Shown here in pieces: positions 42,206 to 54,126 of a stretch of DNA of 64,000 nucleotides. A program made the translations under genes and the position numbers. The first letter of the stretch is position 1, and each line of letters begins with the position of its first letter. The stretch covers positions 19,857,158 to 19,921,157 of the forward strand of contig OX411546.1 in assembly GCA_948146395.1 (NCBI GenBank). Reading direction: 5' to 3'. A model generated the notes under the pieces. That model did no database searches. It worked only from the letters and a program-made list of their open reading frames with translations, and was not told the origin of the DNA. The stretch is from Fragum whitleyi (taxonomy: Eukaryota > Mollusca > Bivalvia > Cardiida > Cardiidae).

Positions 42206-43739
42206 ACTGCCTTAATATTGGTTAGGAGACCAAATTTAACTGTTTCGTGCGAATCCATCGATATGAGGTGAAAATATTTTGTTGTGCAATAATTTTCTTG
42301 CAAAGCAAATGGAGTTTTATTTTCAATTACTATGCAACATTAGTTCCATGCATTGTCCACTAAAACACGTATATGAAATGATTCTACAACTGAAGTTAGC
42401 CTCCTATTTAGTTATTCATGTTTATAGGATGTATTGTTGGCTTCCTTTTATACTTTCTGTGATAGATAATTCAAGTCAAAGTGATTGTCTTCGTAAGAAT
42501 CCTGCAAATATAAAATTCTAAATTGTCAAAAAATTAAAAACAAATGTAAATGCGATATTTATGCAGTAATGGCTGCCATCTTAGTACACAAAAATACTTT
42601 TTATATTGCATATGTAACTTTTCTTGTTTCAAAATGATGACCTGTATTTTCATAAGTTTATATGAATCATTTTCTAATATAATCATGTAACCTCAAACTT
42701 TCTTTCGGGTATGTTCCTTGGCTGCCATCTCGAATGCTATCTATCATTTAAGGCATCAATTTTTAAAACAACTTTGAAACTGGCCTTGAAACTTTTGATG
42801 TAGGCGCATTTTCTTTTCTGAAATCTCGATTAAAACACAATTAACTTAGAATTTTCTCTCTCCTGGCTGCCATCTTCAAATCAATAATTAATATTACAAT
42901 AGACGAGAGTTGTCTTTTGCCTGATATTTAGAAGGCATAAAACCACTAACAAATGTTTACTGCAGGAGCCCTAAAACCGTTTTGTAAGATTCTAATATCA
43001 CATGGGTCAAGAAATACTACAAATGCCATCTAACAATTCGATTTGGCTGCCATGTTGACTATCATACTAATTTCTTATGTCATAACATGTATTAAAAATG
43101 TCATATACTTTTAATATCGAACTTTAACAGCAAAAAAAACACACAAACAAACCATTTAAAAGGTCGTCATTGTGATCTACCAAGCTGTTGGTGTAACATT
43201 CGATAGTCCTGGCTGCCATCTCGATTTTCTCAAAATGCTCAATGATGACAAGATGTCATCAACCAGATTCTTGTTCGGGAAGGCCTTGGCTACAAGAATC
43301 AGTCAAGAAAAAAACTTTGAACCCTACTTCCGGGTCAAGCTAGATATCTGCCGGACTATAAATAAGGAATTCTGCAATGTATCATCTCATCGGAATTTTC
43401 TTTAGAAGACGATTCCAATGAGATTTTGCAAGGCAGAATCTAGCAATGAATGAAAACACCAGGTACGATTTGTGATTTTGTCTTATGATTTTTTTTTCGT
43501 GAGATGTTTAGTAAAACGGGCCCTAATGACAAATCGTCTCGTTGAAGTGTGGCGATAATACGTCACAAACACTGGTTTGTTTATGTGGGTTTTTGCGCAA
43601 ATTTCAACATTATTGCAGTTATTTCGCGACGACTGGTGTACTTACATATACTTTCCCGTCATTTTTCACGCCAATACAACAAAAAGATTAATATCAACAC
43701 TATATCCTTCGATTATTATATATATATATAAGATTATTA

Positions 43740-44075
43740 ATAATAAAAATATATAAATATAATACATACTAAGTGTTTTGTATGAGAAAAAAATATCTAA
43801 CGAGGTTGGGAGAATTGATAAGTGTCGAGGCTCTGTCGAGACAATTATCAGTTCTCACAACCAAGTTAGATATTTTTTTTCTCATACAAAACACTAAGTA
43901 CGCATTATATTTATCTTATAACCTCTATTTGTCTTGTTTTCGTCGATGTTTCTAACTGAAATGCAGGTTTCTAAAAATGACCGCATTATATCATTGTTCT
44001 AAAAATAACTATGTGATATCATAAAAAATATCATATGGGTTGTTATCACACAGATATTTGTATAGTTATAAGATA
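43740..44075 (-). mobile_element. Family B foldback element, copy 3 (inverted)
   Basis: Palindrome around GTCGAGGCTCTGTCGAGAC, then the unique arm CGTCGATGTTTCTAACTG and ATCATAAAAAATATCATATG, in reverse order to 9110-9445. Confidence 0.8.
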
Positions 44076-44617
44076 AATATTATTATATGTTTTATTCACT
44101 TTTTCATCTTTTCCCGATGCATTTGCTTAAATATTTAAGTCTAATCCATTTCGCATCTGTTCACATTCAAAATGGTACTAACAGAACTAACAGATCAAGG
44201 TTTGAAAAAGAACAAAACTTGTTAAAAATTGCATTTGATTTTATCTATCCAATGTCAGGTTATTTGATATACATAGTTACATTTAGATACAGCCACAGTG
44301 AAAACGTAACCCGTCTTTATTTGCATAGCCAGATCAATTTACACCAGAATCTTTCACGAATTATTGAACACGAACATTCAAATCCAGAAAAATCAATTCA
44401 TGTCCAATCACTTTCTTGTTAACTGTCGAAAGGCGATCCCTTATAACTACAACTCACAAAAGCCGTTGTTCCGAGATTCTGACACTAACCCGCCAATATA
44501 AAAAGAAAAAAATTAATAAAATAAATGTGTGCTAGTTCGAAACTATAGTTCTGCAAGAAAGAGTGAAATTCGAGAAACCGTTACCTCCTATCATTTTCAA
44601 TTTAAATACTATGGGAG
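44076..44617. other. Gene-free stretch
   Basis: Has an open frame at 44087-44422 with no recognisable domain and AT-driven composition; nothing else seen. Confidence 0.4.
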
Positions 44618-44903
44618 GGCTTTGTTTGTTTGTTTGTTTGAATGGGTTTTACGCCGCTTTCAACAGTTTTTCAGTAATATTGCGGCGTCTTGAGCACATA
44701 ACAATGGATTCCTTTTATTTTTCACACCAGTATCGCCATCACATCCTTTCCTAGCCTCCAGCTACTATTCCACATAGGTCTTCGATTATCCACCCATAAG
44801 TGAGAGGCAAATAGTCGGAAAGGATGAGTGCCGCCGTCGGGGATCGAACCCAAGACCTTTTGAATGATAGTCCGACGCGCTACCAACTGCACCATGACGG
44901 CCT
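44618..44903 (-). mobile_element. tRNA-derived SINE, copy 2 (minus strand)
   Basis: The minus-strand head (44903-44829) shows GTGCAGTTGGTAGCGCG and GGGTTCGATCCCCGACGG. The tail contains CCGCAATATTACTGAAAAAC and GGCGTAAAACCC and ends in (CAAA)n. Same family as 30690-30965, with a better-paired T stem. Confidence 0.8.
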
Positions 44904-44974
44904 CTCGTAGGGAAGGCAATGGATTTGGTGTTCAATGTCACTTGCCAAGGCTAATGCTACGTTGCACATGTTAG

Positions 44975-45340
44975 AGATAACCACATCGTTGAAATTGGCA
45001 CTCATTCCGATCAAAATCATTTGTAATTATTCACTCAGCGTTTCATTCATTCATTCCACGCACTCACTCAAATCGATCCAAAACGCTCCGAAATAATTAG
45101 AAAACATTTCGAAATCGTTCAAGGCGATCAAAATTGTGTTCAAATCATAATATTCTACGACTTTATTGGCTGAGTTGACTTTTAAAGTGTCTAATTGGTC
45201 CACGCACTCACACAAACAGAAAAGTGCATTAGTTTTATTCAAGGAAGGTAATAAATAAGCGATATTGGATCACCTGCCTCCGATTTCACTCAAAACTTGC
45301 TCCAAACACCAATTCAACTTTTGTCAATTTCACGATGTTC
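44975..45340. mobile_element. Family D element at 44975
   Basis: Left GAGATAACCACATCGTTG, right TGTCAATTTCACGATGTTC. The centre lost one hairpin arm (only TAAATAAGCGATATTGGATC remains). Confidence 0.7.
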
Positions 45341-45342
45341 TT

Positions 45343-45702
45343 ACAGTTAAAAACATCTTAAATTGACATTCAACTCAAAACCATTCCAAATCACTCACTC
45401 AGCGCTCCATTCATTCATACCAAACACTCACTCAAACCATTCAAAAACGCTCAAACCCATTGAAAAATATAGAATCATCAACGTTATACAAAATAAATTT
45501 GGATAAAGAAAAATTGTGATTTCACCGACATAGTTCAAATTGTAAGCGTCTAATAGGTTCTTGAAGAATTAGGAAGCTTGCGATATTGGATAACCTCCCA
45601 TTAAATTCACTCAAAACACGCTCCATACACTAAATCAATTTAATTCCTTAATGATTTAAAATCATTCACATTGTTAATTTCAAGATGTTGTTAACTGTAA
45701 CC
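45343..45702. mobile_element. Family D element at 45343
   Basis: Starts ACAGTTAAAAACATC, ends TTTCAAGATGTTGTTAACTG. Only half of the central hairpin remains. Directly adjoins the preceding copy. Confidence 0.75.
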
Positions 45703-45800
45703 GTTCCAGTCACGCGAATTGGGACTATCGTAGAAATACAAAAATTTTCGACCCTGATCAGACTGCGCAGGTTGGACAGGCTGACCAATGTGGTACGTTT
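45703..45800. mobile_element. Family E fragment after a family D copy
   Basis: GTTCCAGTCACGCGAATTGG and CCTGATCAGACTGCGCAGG match the left part of family E; the right end is missing. Confidence 0.5.
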
Positions 45801-45887
45801 TCTATATTGGACTTTTTTTCTTATTCTAGAAATATTACGCTACTTTTATTTATCCAGTTACTTTTTTATTTATACATTTATTTTATT

Positions 45888-45956
45888 TTTTTGCGTGCAA
45901 AGCATGGAATAATAAGCAAACATTTTGTTACTGATTGTTTCCCTGAACGCACGGCT
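45888..45956. mobile_element. Family A fragment, copy 7
   Basis: Right half only: GCGTGCAAAGCATGGAATAA, then CCCTGAACGCACGGC. Confidence 0.6.
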
Positions 45957-46199
45957 ATTTTTGACATGGCAGCGGGGGCCTAAGTAACTGGGTGTCGTAT
46001 GTAATACCATGGTAAGACAACTTTTAGTCATTGTAATAGATGGTCGATTCATATGTATTACAACCGTCGTTAGGTCACAATATCCCCACAACTTCGGCTT
46101 GAAGATTTTGTAACCGAAGGATAATTGTTTTATTGTTGCAAAGTTTGCTAATCATGTTTTGATTAACGGATACGGGTATGCAATCGTAAATGATAAGTG

Positions 46200-46712
46200 C
46201 CGATTTTTTTTCTTTTTATTTATTTATTTATTTGTTTATTTATTGGACAGAATCCTGTATATTGAAAAGTTCAATCGTCAAATTACATCGAAGCTAAGAA
46301 ACCTCTGCTAGCAATCGGGAACCCTCGCCGATTCTACGGAATCGGCCTCGGGAATAATAAGGGTGCAGACATGAAAGTTCATTATTTCGCTAGTGAGTTT
46401 ATATGATTACATAATCATCAACCATCCCGCTAATGATGACGTTGCATGAAATAAAATCACGGAAAGAATAAAAGTGGGCTTTTCATAGTTTGATGACAAA
46501 ACGTGTTATACTGCGTCTTGACATCGAATTATAATGTGCCCAAAAGATCTCCAAAGACGAATGAAATGAATTAATAAAGTGTAATTTTGTTCGAGCGTAT
46601 TATATAACCGAAGCCCCATCAGAAGCCGAATTACCTACAAAATGACCCAAAATTACAACATTTACGTCCAAGGTACTTTCTAGTTTACGGAAATGTCCGA
46701 GTGATGTTCCAA
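46200..46712. other. Repeat remnants, no gene
   Basis: 46250-46310 resembles 34610-34680 (ATTGAAAAGT..A..CGTCAAATTAC), and 46660-46712 is a family F fragment (TTTACGGAAATGTCCGAGTG). No exon seen. Confidence 0.5.
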
Positions 46713-46871
46713 ATACTCTACCAGGTCAAAAATATAACAGAATTGATAATCCATTTTTTGTCGATAAACTCTAGCAATTTATTATATATATGTTTATTTC
46801 ATAACTCCTTACAAAGTACATCTGTTAATTTTCACAGTGTACCGATTAAATAGCTATAAACATGGCCCTTT

Positions 46872-47314
46872 TACAGTAAACAACATCGTGAAATTGACAA
46901 AGTGAATGATTATGGAATGATTTAGGAATGAAATTGAATGAATGTGTGGAGCGACTTTTGAGTGAATTTAATGGGAGGTAATCTAGTATTGCAAATTTTG
47001 TTCAGGATGAACAAAATTAGCAATATTGATTACCTCCCTTTAATAAAATATGCATAAAAGTTTTTTAGATATCTCCCTATTTCTTCAAGAACCAATCGGA
47101 AGCTTACAATTTCAGTTAAGTAAGTTAAATCTCGATATTTTTCCCAGCTATTTTAATATTGAACGAAGTTTTTGTTATATGTTTTTCAGAGAGTTTGGAG
47201 CGTTTTTGATCGATTTGAGTGAGTGTTTGTAATGAATGAAAGGAACGCTGAGTGAATGATTAGGAATGATTTTGATCGGAATGAGTGTCAATTTCACGAG
47301 GTTTTTAACTGTAC
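46872..47314. mobile_element. Family D element at 46872
   Basis: TACAGTAAACAACATCGTG to CACGAGGTTTTTAACTGTA, with the central hairpin GCAAATTTTGTTCAGGATGA and its inverse at about 46975-47040. Arm orientation is opposite to the 33176 copy. Confidence 0.85.
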
Positions 47315-47345
47315 ATATAATTTTGTTCTTAACGATATGCAAAGC

Positions 47346-47422
47346 GCCTGGCTAGCTCTGCGGTAACACAGTGGTCTGCCAATCCTGAGATCGCGATTTC
47401 GATTCCTGGCTCGGCCTTTTCA
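47346..47422 (+). mobile_element. tRNA-like SINE head
   Basis: GGCTAGCTCTGCGGTAACAC and a B-box-like GATTTCGATTCCTGG. The arms do not fold into a full cloverleaf by eye. Confidence 0.5.
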
Positions 47423-47465
47423 TTGAGAAAAGCTTCATTTTGTCTCCAACCAATGGGAAGTATGT

Positions 47466-47915
47466 TACAGTTAATAACATGGTGAAATTGACATTCATCT
47501 CGATCCAAAACATTAGAAAAAAAACGCTCGCTCAGCGCTCAAATTATTCATTCCAAACACTCACTCAAAATATTAAAAAACGCCCCAAAGTCAATAAAAA
47601 TGAAAAGATCACCAACTGCATTCAAAATAAATATAGCTGGACAAAATCGAGATTTCATTTGACATAATTGAAATTCATAAGCTTCCGATTGGTTTTTGAA
47701 GAAATGGAAAGCTATTTATAGAACTCGTATACATACTTTATTAAAGGGAAGTAAAAGATATAGCTATTTTTTCATCATGAACAAAATTGGCGATTTTGGA
47801 TAACCTCCCTTTAATTTCATTCAAAACCCACCCATCGCACTCATTCAATTTTATTCCAAAATCTTGTAACACCATAACATTCATCATGTCAATTTCACGA
47901 CGTTGTTAAATGTAA
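47466..47915. mobile_element. Family D element at 47466
   Basis: TACAGTTAATAACATGGTG start, CACGACGTTGTTAAATGTA end. The central hairpin is asymmetric (left arm decayed, right AACAAAATTGGCGATTTTGG). Confidence 0.8.
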
Positions 47916-48040
47916 GTAGAACGCAGATATGTGAGAAGCAGATAGTGGAAAATTGAAATGTTGAATTTCAAAAATTTTGAGGAATTTCGCAAAAATTCGG
48001 GTCATATTATAAATAGAATATAAAACTTGTGCTCATAAAA

Positions 48041-48137
48041 TACCGAATTTATTAAACTCGTCATCTAAAAATAGATAAAAACTCGGCGTAGCCTAGTTTT
48101 TATTTGTTTATAGATGACTCGTTTAATAAATTCGGTA
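48041..48137. repeat. Inverted repeat with 27-nt arms
   Basis: Arms 48041-48067 and 48111-48137 (TACCGAATTTATTAAAC...) pair except at two central bases. An inner AAAAACTCGGC / GCCTAGTTTTT also pairs. Probably a small foldback element. Confidence 0.8.
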
Positions 48138-48337
48138 TTCCATGACCACTCATTTAATATCCTCTATATACATCTATGAAAATTGTATCATCTTCTCGTT
48201 TAACCTTATGAAATCGGGCCGCGAAAAGAAGAAACTATCTTGCTAATTTTGAGACGTTTAATTGAAATTTTTGCGCGTAAGCCTCAAAATTGTATTGAAA
48301 GAGGTATGGATTTTCGCCCAAACAGCTCCATTTTTAA

Positions 48338-48340
<3 letters not shown>

Positions 48341-48400
<60 letters not shown>
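48341..48400. repeat. (AAT)n microsatellite
   Basis: About 20 uninterrupted AAT units; the poly-Tyr minus-strand frame here is an artefact of the repeat. Confidence 0.95.
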
Positions 48401-48631
48401 TAAAAAATAATAAACACTAAAATTTAAGTTAATAGAAAAAAATGTGAGTTTACCATAAGCTTTGCTAATATCCACATGTTAAATAGAACCTGTCTCTTAT
48501 AAAAGTAATGATTTTCTTTTTCTACTTTCAAACACATTCACGGGTATTTCAAAGGTTTGTTAATATCTGATGTTTATCTGTCTGCGTTATAAATGAGGGC
48601 TGTCTTCCGTCTCCATTGTGAGGCAATCTTT

Positions 48632-49560
48632 AGTCTTGCATTAGATTTCAAATGTTCATCGATCGTTCCGATTTCGTTTACCTTTTTCCAAATGAAAAAG
48701 GTAAACGAAATTTCAAACGTTCGATGAGTAAGGGGAAAAAAACAACAAACAAATGATCAGACTACAGATGGGATTCGTTGTGTGGTAGTCGTAAGTCTTG
48801 CATTAGATTTCAAATGTTCATCGATCGTTTCGATTTCGTTTACCTCTTTTCAATTGGAAAATGGAAAACGAAATTTCGAACGCTCGATAAATGAGGGACC
48901 CAAATATAAAATAATCAGGCTACAGGTTGGATTCGTTGTGTGGTAGTAGTTAGTCTTGCGTAAGATTGCAAATGTTCATCGATCGTTCCGAATTCGTTTA
49001 CCTTTTTTCATTTGGAAAAAGTTAAACGAAATTTTGAACGTTCGATGAGTGAGGGGCCAAAAGTATGATATAATCAGGCTACACATGGGATTCATTGTGT
49101 GGTAGTCGTTAGTCTTGCATTAGATTTCAAATGTTCATCGATCGTTCCGATTTCGTTTACCTTTTTCATATGGAAAAAGGTTAACGAAATTTCAAATGTT
49201 CGATGAGTGACGGGCCCAAAAATATGAAATAATCAGACTACAGATGGGATTCGTTGTGTGGTAGTCGTAAGTCTTGCATTAGATTTCAAATGTTCATCAA
49301 TGGTTCTGAAATTCGTTTACCTTTTACAAAAAGAAAAGGTCAAACGAAATTCGAAACGATCGTTGAATTGATTTGAATGAATTTACTCATTAATATGAAA
49401 TAATACGGCTACAGAGAGGATTCGTTCTGATGGTGTCTTTCAATTTGCATTAGATTTCAAATTTTTATCAATCGTTTCGAATTTCGTTTACCTTTATAAA
49501 CAGGAAAAGGTAAAAGAAATTCTGGACAATAGATGAAGAAGTGAATTATCTCTGCCGATG
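48632..49560 (+). repeat. Six-unit ~160-bp satellite array with internal hairpins
   Basis: Unit starts at about 48632, 48794, 48952, 49111, 49270 and 49434 (AGTCTTGCATTAGATTTCAA). Each has ATGTTCATCGATCG and an inverted pair CGTTTACCTTTT / AAAAGGTAAACG. Identity falls toward the right end, and the last unit is the most diverged. Confidence 0.9.
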
Positions 49561-49599
49561 AATATGAAATAAACATGATACCGAATTATAATAATAATG

Positions 49600-50635
49600 A
49601 TATGTAGTAGTAGATAAATTATTAACATAAAATGAGTAAATGCAGTCAATCTTGCTTGAGCGACCACGTCTATTAAGCGACCATTTTTATTTAGCGACCG
49701 TTTTCAAACGCATTTTCAAAATTGGAGTGCAAGAAAATACACGGGGTTCAATTTGGCTTACTATCTAGCAGCCTAGGATAAAAAAAAGTCGAATTAAAGG
49801 CTGAAAATCATTATTATGAGAAAAAATACTTTTTCTATTGAAAACTGAGTTTTGGTAATTTTTCAATAAATCATTTCATAATTTCGGTAAAAGGGGATAT
49901 GAATATTTCAATTGTGTTTACAAAACAGGTTTAGAAATAATTTAGAGCTTATAACATATGATAAGAAGAAAACAATCATAAAAATAATTCGTTTGAATCG
50001 CAAAAAAGTAAGTTAATATTCAAATAAATACATGTATTATTGCATAAGCGGTGAACTACGTTACGGGAATTTTTTATATAAGAATTAGCGTATTTTGGAT
50101 CAATACTCTCTTTCAAAATCGGCAATTAGCCTATTTTACATTTTAAAAAAAATGCAAAGTCTAATAACAACAGGAATTTTGAATTCTTGTAAACAATGTG
50201 ATATTAACTTAATGTTTTGTTAACTGTTTAATTGATTGCAAAGTACCTGACAAATCTGCACCGACAATACTGTTTTAAATAGCAATATGGAATGTACAGA
50301 TAGTTAGTATGACAGTTGATCAGTTGTATCTATTTAAGATATAGTTTAATGAAAATAAACCAAGAGAAAGTGGTTCTAGCTACTTTTCTTCATTGATAAA
50401 TAAGTCACAAGAATGTATGACTTAGTTTAATCTCGTATTTCACTGATACGATTTACCCCTGTCCTTCAAATTCCTATTGAGTACATTCTGAAGGCCCAGA
50501 AGTTTTTTTTTTGAAGACAAATTCTACAAATATCAATGTATAAGATTAAATGAGACAAAAATATTCAAAATCTAAGACAAAAAATCTCTCGGACAAATTT
50601 GACTGAAAATTATGCGTTATACTGTTTTGTTGTTG
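49600..50635. other. Gene-free stretch with an AGCGACCA-rich remnant
   Basis: 49651-49705 repeats AGCGACCA and TATTAAGCGACC words also found at 56290-56626. The rest is AT-rich without exons. Confidence 0.45.
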
Positions 50636-50703
50636 TTGTTTTTTTTTTTTTTGGTTTTTTTTTTTTTTTTTTGTTTTTTGTTTTTTTTTTTGTGTGTGTG
50701 TGT
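50636..50703. repeat. T/G low-complexity tract
   Basis: Long T runs with GTT and a short (TG)n. Confidence 0.9.
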
Positions 50704-51000
50704 AACATCTTTAATAATATTCTTTATGACATCACTTGGATATTTTTAGAACACTGACATAATGCAATTATCTTTAGAAATTCGCATTTCTTTAAGAAAC
50801 ATCGACGAAAAAGGTGCAAATAGAGGTTATAGGATAAATATAATACGTACTTACTGTATTGTATGGAAAATATCTAACTCTGTTGTGGAAATCGATAATT
50901 GAGACAGTCTCGACAAAGCCTCAACAATCATCAATTCTTCCAACCTCGGTAGATATTCTTTTTTTGCATATAAAACACTTTGTACGTATTATATATACAT
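50704..51000 (+). mobile_element. Family B foldback element, copy 4
   Basis: TTCTTTATGACATCACTTGG, AACATCGACGAAAAAGGTGC and the palindrome around AGTCTCGACAAAGCC match 9110-9445 with more decay. Confidence 0.75.
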
Positions 51001-51840
51001 ATTATTATTTACACGTGTATTCGCCTGCATAACAGGATACATTTTATAAAATTGTTCAAACATTTATGCATCATAAACGAAGTGCTGGTCATTTAATCTT
51101 TTTGCTTGCCGAAAAATCTCGAGGAGGATCTTAACCTAGTAACCACAGCTACGAGGTTTTTGCGTCAATCGACGATATGCATAATGTACATTTGTTGTAT
51201 ATGAAATATCTTGTCCGATGAAGACTTGCTTGATTTCATGGATGTTTGAAACTAGAATCCTTACCACAATGTGTAAAAACTCTTATACGCGAGAATAATT
51301 GCAATCCAATAAAATCAAGAATTATGATTGGTTTAAATCGCATCACGTGGGGAAATCCATTGCACTTTATTTCTGTATTAAATGCAGTAGGTCGGGAAAC
51401 CCCCGAACTTCGATCTGCAAGTCCTGTGTTGTAGAAACTCAAATTAACCTAGTTCCCGATCATCAACACAACATTTCTATTCAATCTATTATAAATTAAG
51501 ATATTTTCGAAAGGATTTACGATAACAAGCATGCAGTTCTGATTCTGTGCCGACGTAAACTTAGAAAACAGCGAGTCGACGAAGACCATCAAGCAACCCT
51601 CTCTACTAAGACCGACCACGCCGTTTTCGTTTTAAAAACACAGACTTACTTGGCAGAACAAGCTTTTTGTCATAAGTACCTCTACGAATTTTAATGTTGT
51701 CGTTTTTTTGTGTATCATTTGTTTTACTTTATGACATTTCACTTCGATAGCGAGATAAACAATACGCGGAGAAAGTAGACTTGAAGCTTTAATGTTTGGC
51801 CGAGTATTTTAATAGTTTCTTCGATCTATAGGATTGCAAT
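51001..51840. other. Gene-free stretch
   Basis: Short overlapping open frames at 51236-51499 on both strands are not convincing. A TACGAGGTTTTTGCGTCAAT word near 51150 may be a family J remnant. Confidence 0.4.
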
Positions 51841-52006
51841 TATAAGGGACAAGTGTCTTTTTCACTGCGTTTATTGGGGGTATAAAGTGCAATTGCCTTA
51901 GCACATGGCTTAAACATAACGCCCTACGAGCGTTATTTGCCATGTGCTAAGGCAATTGCAATTTATACCCCAATAAACGCAGTGAAAAAGACACTCATCC
52001 CTATAA
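51841..52006. mobile_element. Near-perfect palindrome with ~79-nt arms
   Basis: ATAAGGGACAAGTGTCTTTT...CATGTGCTAAGG pairs with the inverse from 51928 on, around the tip AACGCCCTACGAGCGTT. There are only a few mismatches. Outer ends read ATTATAAGGGAC / CCCTATAAT. A recent foldback element, and a long dsRNA if transcribed. Confidence 0.85.
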
Positions 52007-52277
52007 TGATTTTTAGTTTTTAGTTTTTAGTTAAATACCTCCTGAAATTAACACATAATCTCTTCATATTTCATGAACTAATTACTTGAAATAAAAGTTT
52101 TTTTCGATTATGGAACAAATTTCTTAAGGGACTACGTTTTGTGGAAGCATACAAAATAGCTACATATCCAAAATTGTGTTCATTGATAAATAAAACCATT
52201 TTAGCAAATCAGAATGCACGGATTTTGAGAAACCGTGTAGAATTAAATTCAAATCTTAAACGATGAAAGGAAAGCCA

Positions 52278-52505
52278 GTCCGATTAGCTCAGTTGGTATA
52301 GTCCCGGGCTGGCGCACTAATAAACTAATTGCCTTTCGGATGAGATGTTAAACCGAGGACCCGTGAGACCGAACACGTATTAGAGCCACGGCGGATCTTA
52401 ACAATAGGTTTGTAGTGTATCCTTGCACTATCCCCCATATCAACTAACCGTCTTCTTTGGGCGTCGCTCACAAGGGCATGTGCTACAGTAGCGACGATAA
52501 ATTAA
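52278..52505 (+). mobile_element. tRNA-derived SINE of a second type
   Basis: A box in GATTAGCTCAGTTGG, then a body containing CTTTCGGATGAGATGTTAAA and CCGAGGACCCGTGAG, a conserved central-domain type I have seen in invertebrate SINEs but cannot name with certainty. No clear B box; the end is AT-rich. Confidence 0.65.
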
Positions 52506-53012
52506 TGGAAATACACACACATTGAAGAAAATTATCAATGGATGACCAAATTATCGTATCTTCAGTCTGAATAAGGCTTAATTAAAATAGTCAAAGAAAG
52601 AAAATTGTTTTCAAACGACTAAAGCCACAAGGAAATGATCTAACAATACGAATTAATTTAAAAAAAAAGACATTTAAATGTTTAATGTGCTGTTTTGGTC
52701 TACAAACTATGTAATTAACATAAACAAAATCGACCATTTTAAATATTTCAGTTTTTGCAGGGTCGTATTTTGTATATTTAAAGAGAGACTAAATACATAC
52801 TTTAAAAGACAAACTTTCCTTTGATAGACAAACGACGCTTGATAAATGACAGTAACCTCTTCATTTTTCGTGTAGTTGCTGCATTCTGTGATCCAACTTA
52901 ATTGTTTAATAGGCATCGGTTTGTACTTCCGGATCGTAGATTGGTTGGTTGAATGGGTTTTAATGCTATTTTTATACGCCGCCTGAGGCGGACCTATATT
53001 GGCGTCATCTTC

Positions 53013-53087
53013 TCCGTCTGTCCGTCCATTCGTCCGTCCGTCCGTCCATCCGTCCATCCGTCCGTCCGTCCGTACGTACGTCCGTCC
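53013..53087. repeat. (TCCG)n-type microsatellite
   Basis: Runs of TCCG, TCCA and TACG directly after CGCCTGAGGCGGACC and before the ~165-bp array. Confidence 0.9.
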
Positions 53088-53093
53088 ACTTTT

Positions 53094-53980
53094 CTTGTCA
53101 ACGTAACTCCTCCTAAGTTTCTGGCTGGATCTTCTAGAAATTTGGTCAATGTTAGATGTGCATGAAGGAAGGATTTTATGGTTCATTGATTTTTGACTGA
53201 GTTATGCCCCTTAAAAAGTTAGTCTCTGGGTCCACTTTTCTTGTCAACGCAACTCCTCCTAAGTTTCTGGCTGGATCTTCTAGAAATTTGGTCAATGTTA
53301 TCACCTCAATTGGTAGATGTGCATGAAGGAAGGATTTTATGGTTCGTTGATTTTTGCCTGAGTTATGCCTCTTAAAAGGTTAGTCTCTGGGTCCACTTTC
53401 TTGTCAACGCAACTCCTCCTAAGTTTCTAGCTGGATCTTCTTCAAACTTGGTCAATGTTATTACCTCAATTGGTAGATGTGCATGAAGGAAGGATTTTAC
53501 GGTTTGTTGATTTTTGCCTCAGTTATGCCCCCTTAAAATTTAGTCTCTGGGGCTTATTGAAATTGCATCCTTGTCAATGCAACTCTTCTTAAGTTTCTGG
53601 CTGGATCTAAATGAAACTTTGTGGATGTTAAAACCGAAATTGGTAGATGAGCATGAAGTAAGGATTTTATGGTTCGTTAATTCTACCCTAAATTATGCCC
53701 CCTTATAACTTAGTATCTAGGACTTATTGAAATTGCAGCCTTTTGAACGCAACTCCTCCTTACTTTTTGTCTTTATTTAAATGGAACTTGGTCAATGTCA
53801 TCACCATAATTTGTAGATGTACATGGATCAAGGATTTTATGGCTCATTTATTTCCCTGAATTATGCTCCCTTGAAACTTAGTGTCTGGGGCTTATTGAAA
53901 TTGTAGCCTTGTGAAGGCAACTCCTCCTAACCTTTTGTCTTGATTTAAATGAAACTTGGTTATTTTGAATTTGGTTCTGT
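53094..53980 (+). repeat. Six-unit ~165-bp tandem array
   Basis: Units start at about 53094, 53240, 53400, 53572, 53740 and 53908 with CTTGTCAACGCAACTCCTCC. The first unit lacks about 14 bp (TCACCTCAATT region). Identity is high in units 1-3 and declines to the right. No ORF spans it in a protein-like way. Confidence 0.9.
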
Positions 53981-54083
53981 CAAAATAAGTAGTTTCTACA
54001 ATTATTTTCGTGAAACAGCAGCAAAGTGGCGGCTTATTTTGTGACGATGGCACTCTTGTTAATAATTGACATGCCGATTTGTA

Positions 54084-54089
54084 AAAAAA

Positions 54090-54124
<35 letters not shown>

Positions 54125-54126
54125 AA
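54084..54126. repeat. (AAAT)n microsatellite
   Basis: About ten AAAT units. Confidence 0.95.

Larger units (their letters stand above)
39240..43523. mobile_element. 4.28-kb terminal-inverted-repeat element with subterminal motif arrays
   Basis: Ends GGGCCCGTTTTCCTAAACAT (39240) and the inverse GTTTAGTAAAACGGGCCC (43523). Outer ~250-330 bp are diverged inverted repeats; both carry inverse copies of a segment around TTTTGAAAAAATCGAGATGG. A motif GARRTGGCWGCCA occurs at about 39469, 39631, 39822, 39971, 40125, 40312 and 40480, and its complement TGGCTGCCATCTY at about 42570, 42720, 42865, 43046 and 43210. The centre has a 245-bp duplication and a family E insertion. No ORF over about 110 aa, so no transposase is seen. 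Arrays of subterminal repeats usually bind a transposase; the superfamily is unknown. Confidence 0.8.

Noticed and set aside
44087..44422. 111-aa plus-strand ORF
   Set aside because: AT-driven composition, no domain, no splice or start support.
48284..48475. Poly-Tyr minus-strand ORF
   Set aside because: Product of the (AAT)n microsatellite.
48632..49560. CRISPR array
   Set aside because: Whole ~160-bp units repeat including the parts between hairpins; there are no short repeats with unique spacers, and the context is eukaryotic.
52707..53186. Minus-strand ORF rich in DGRTDG and WTDG
   Set aside because: It translates the (TCCG)n microsatellite; no splice or protein-like context.
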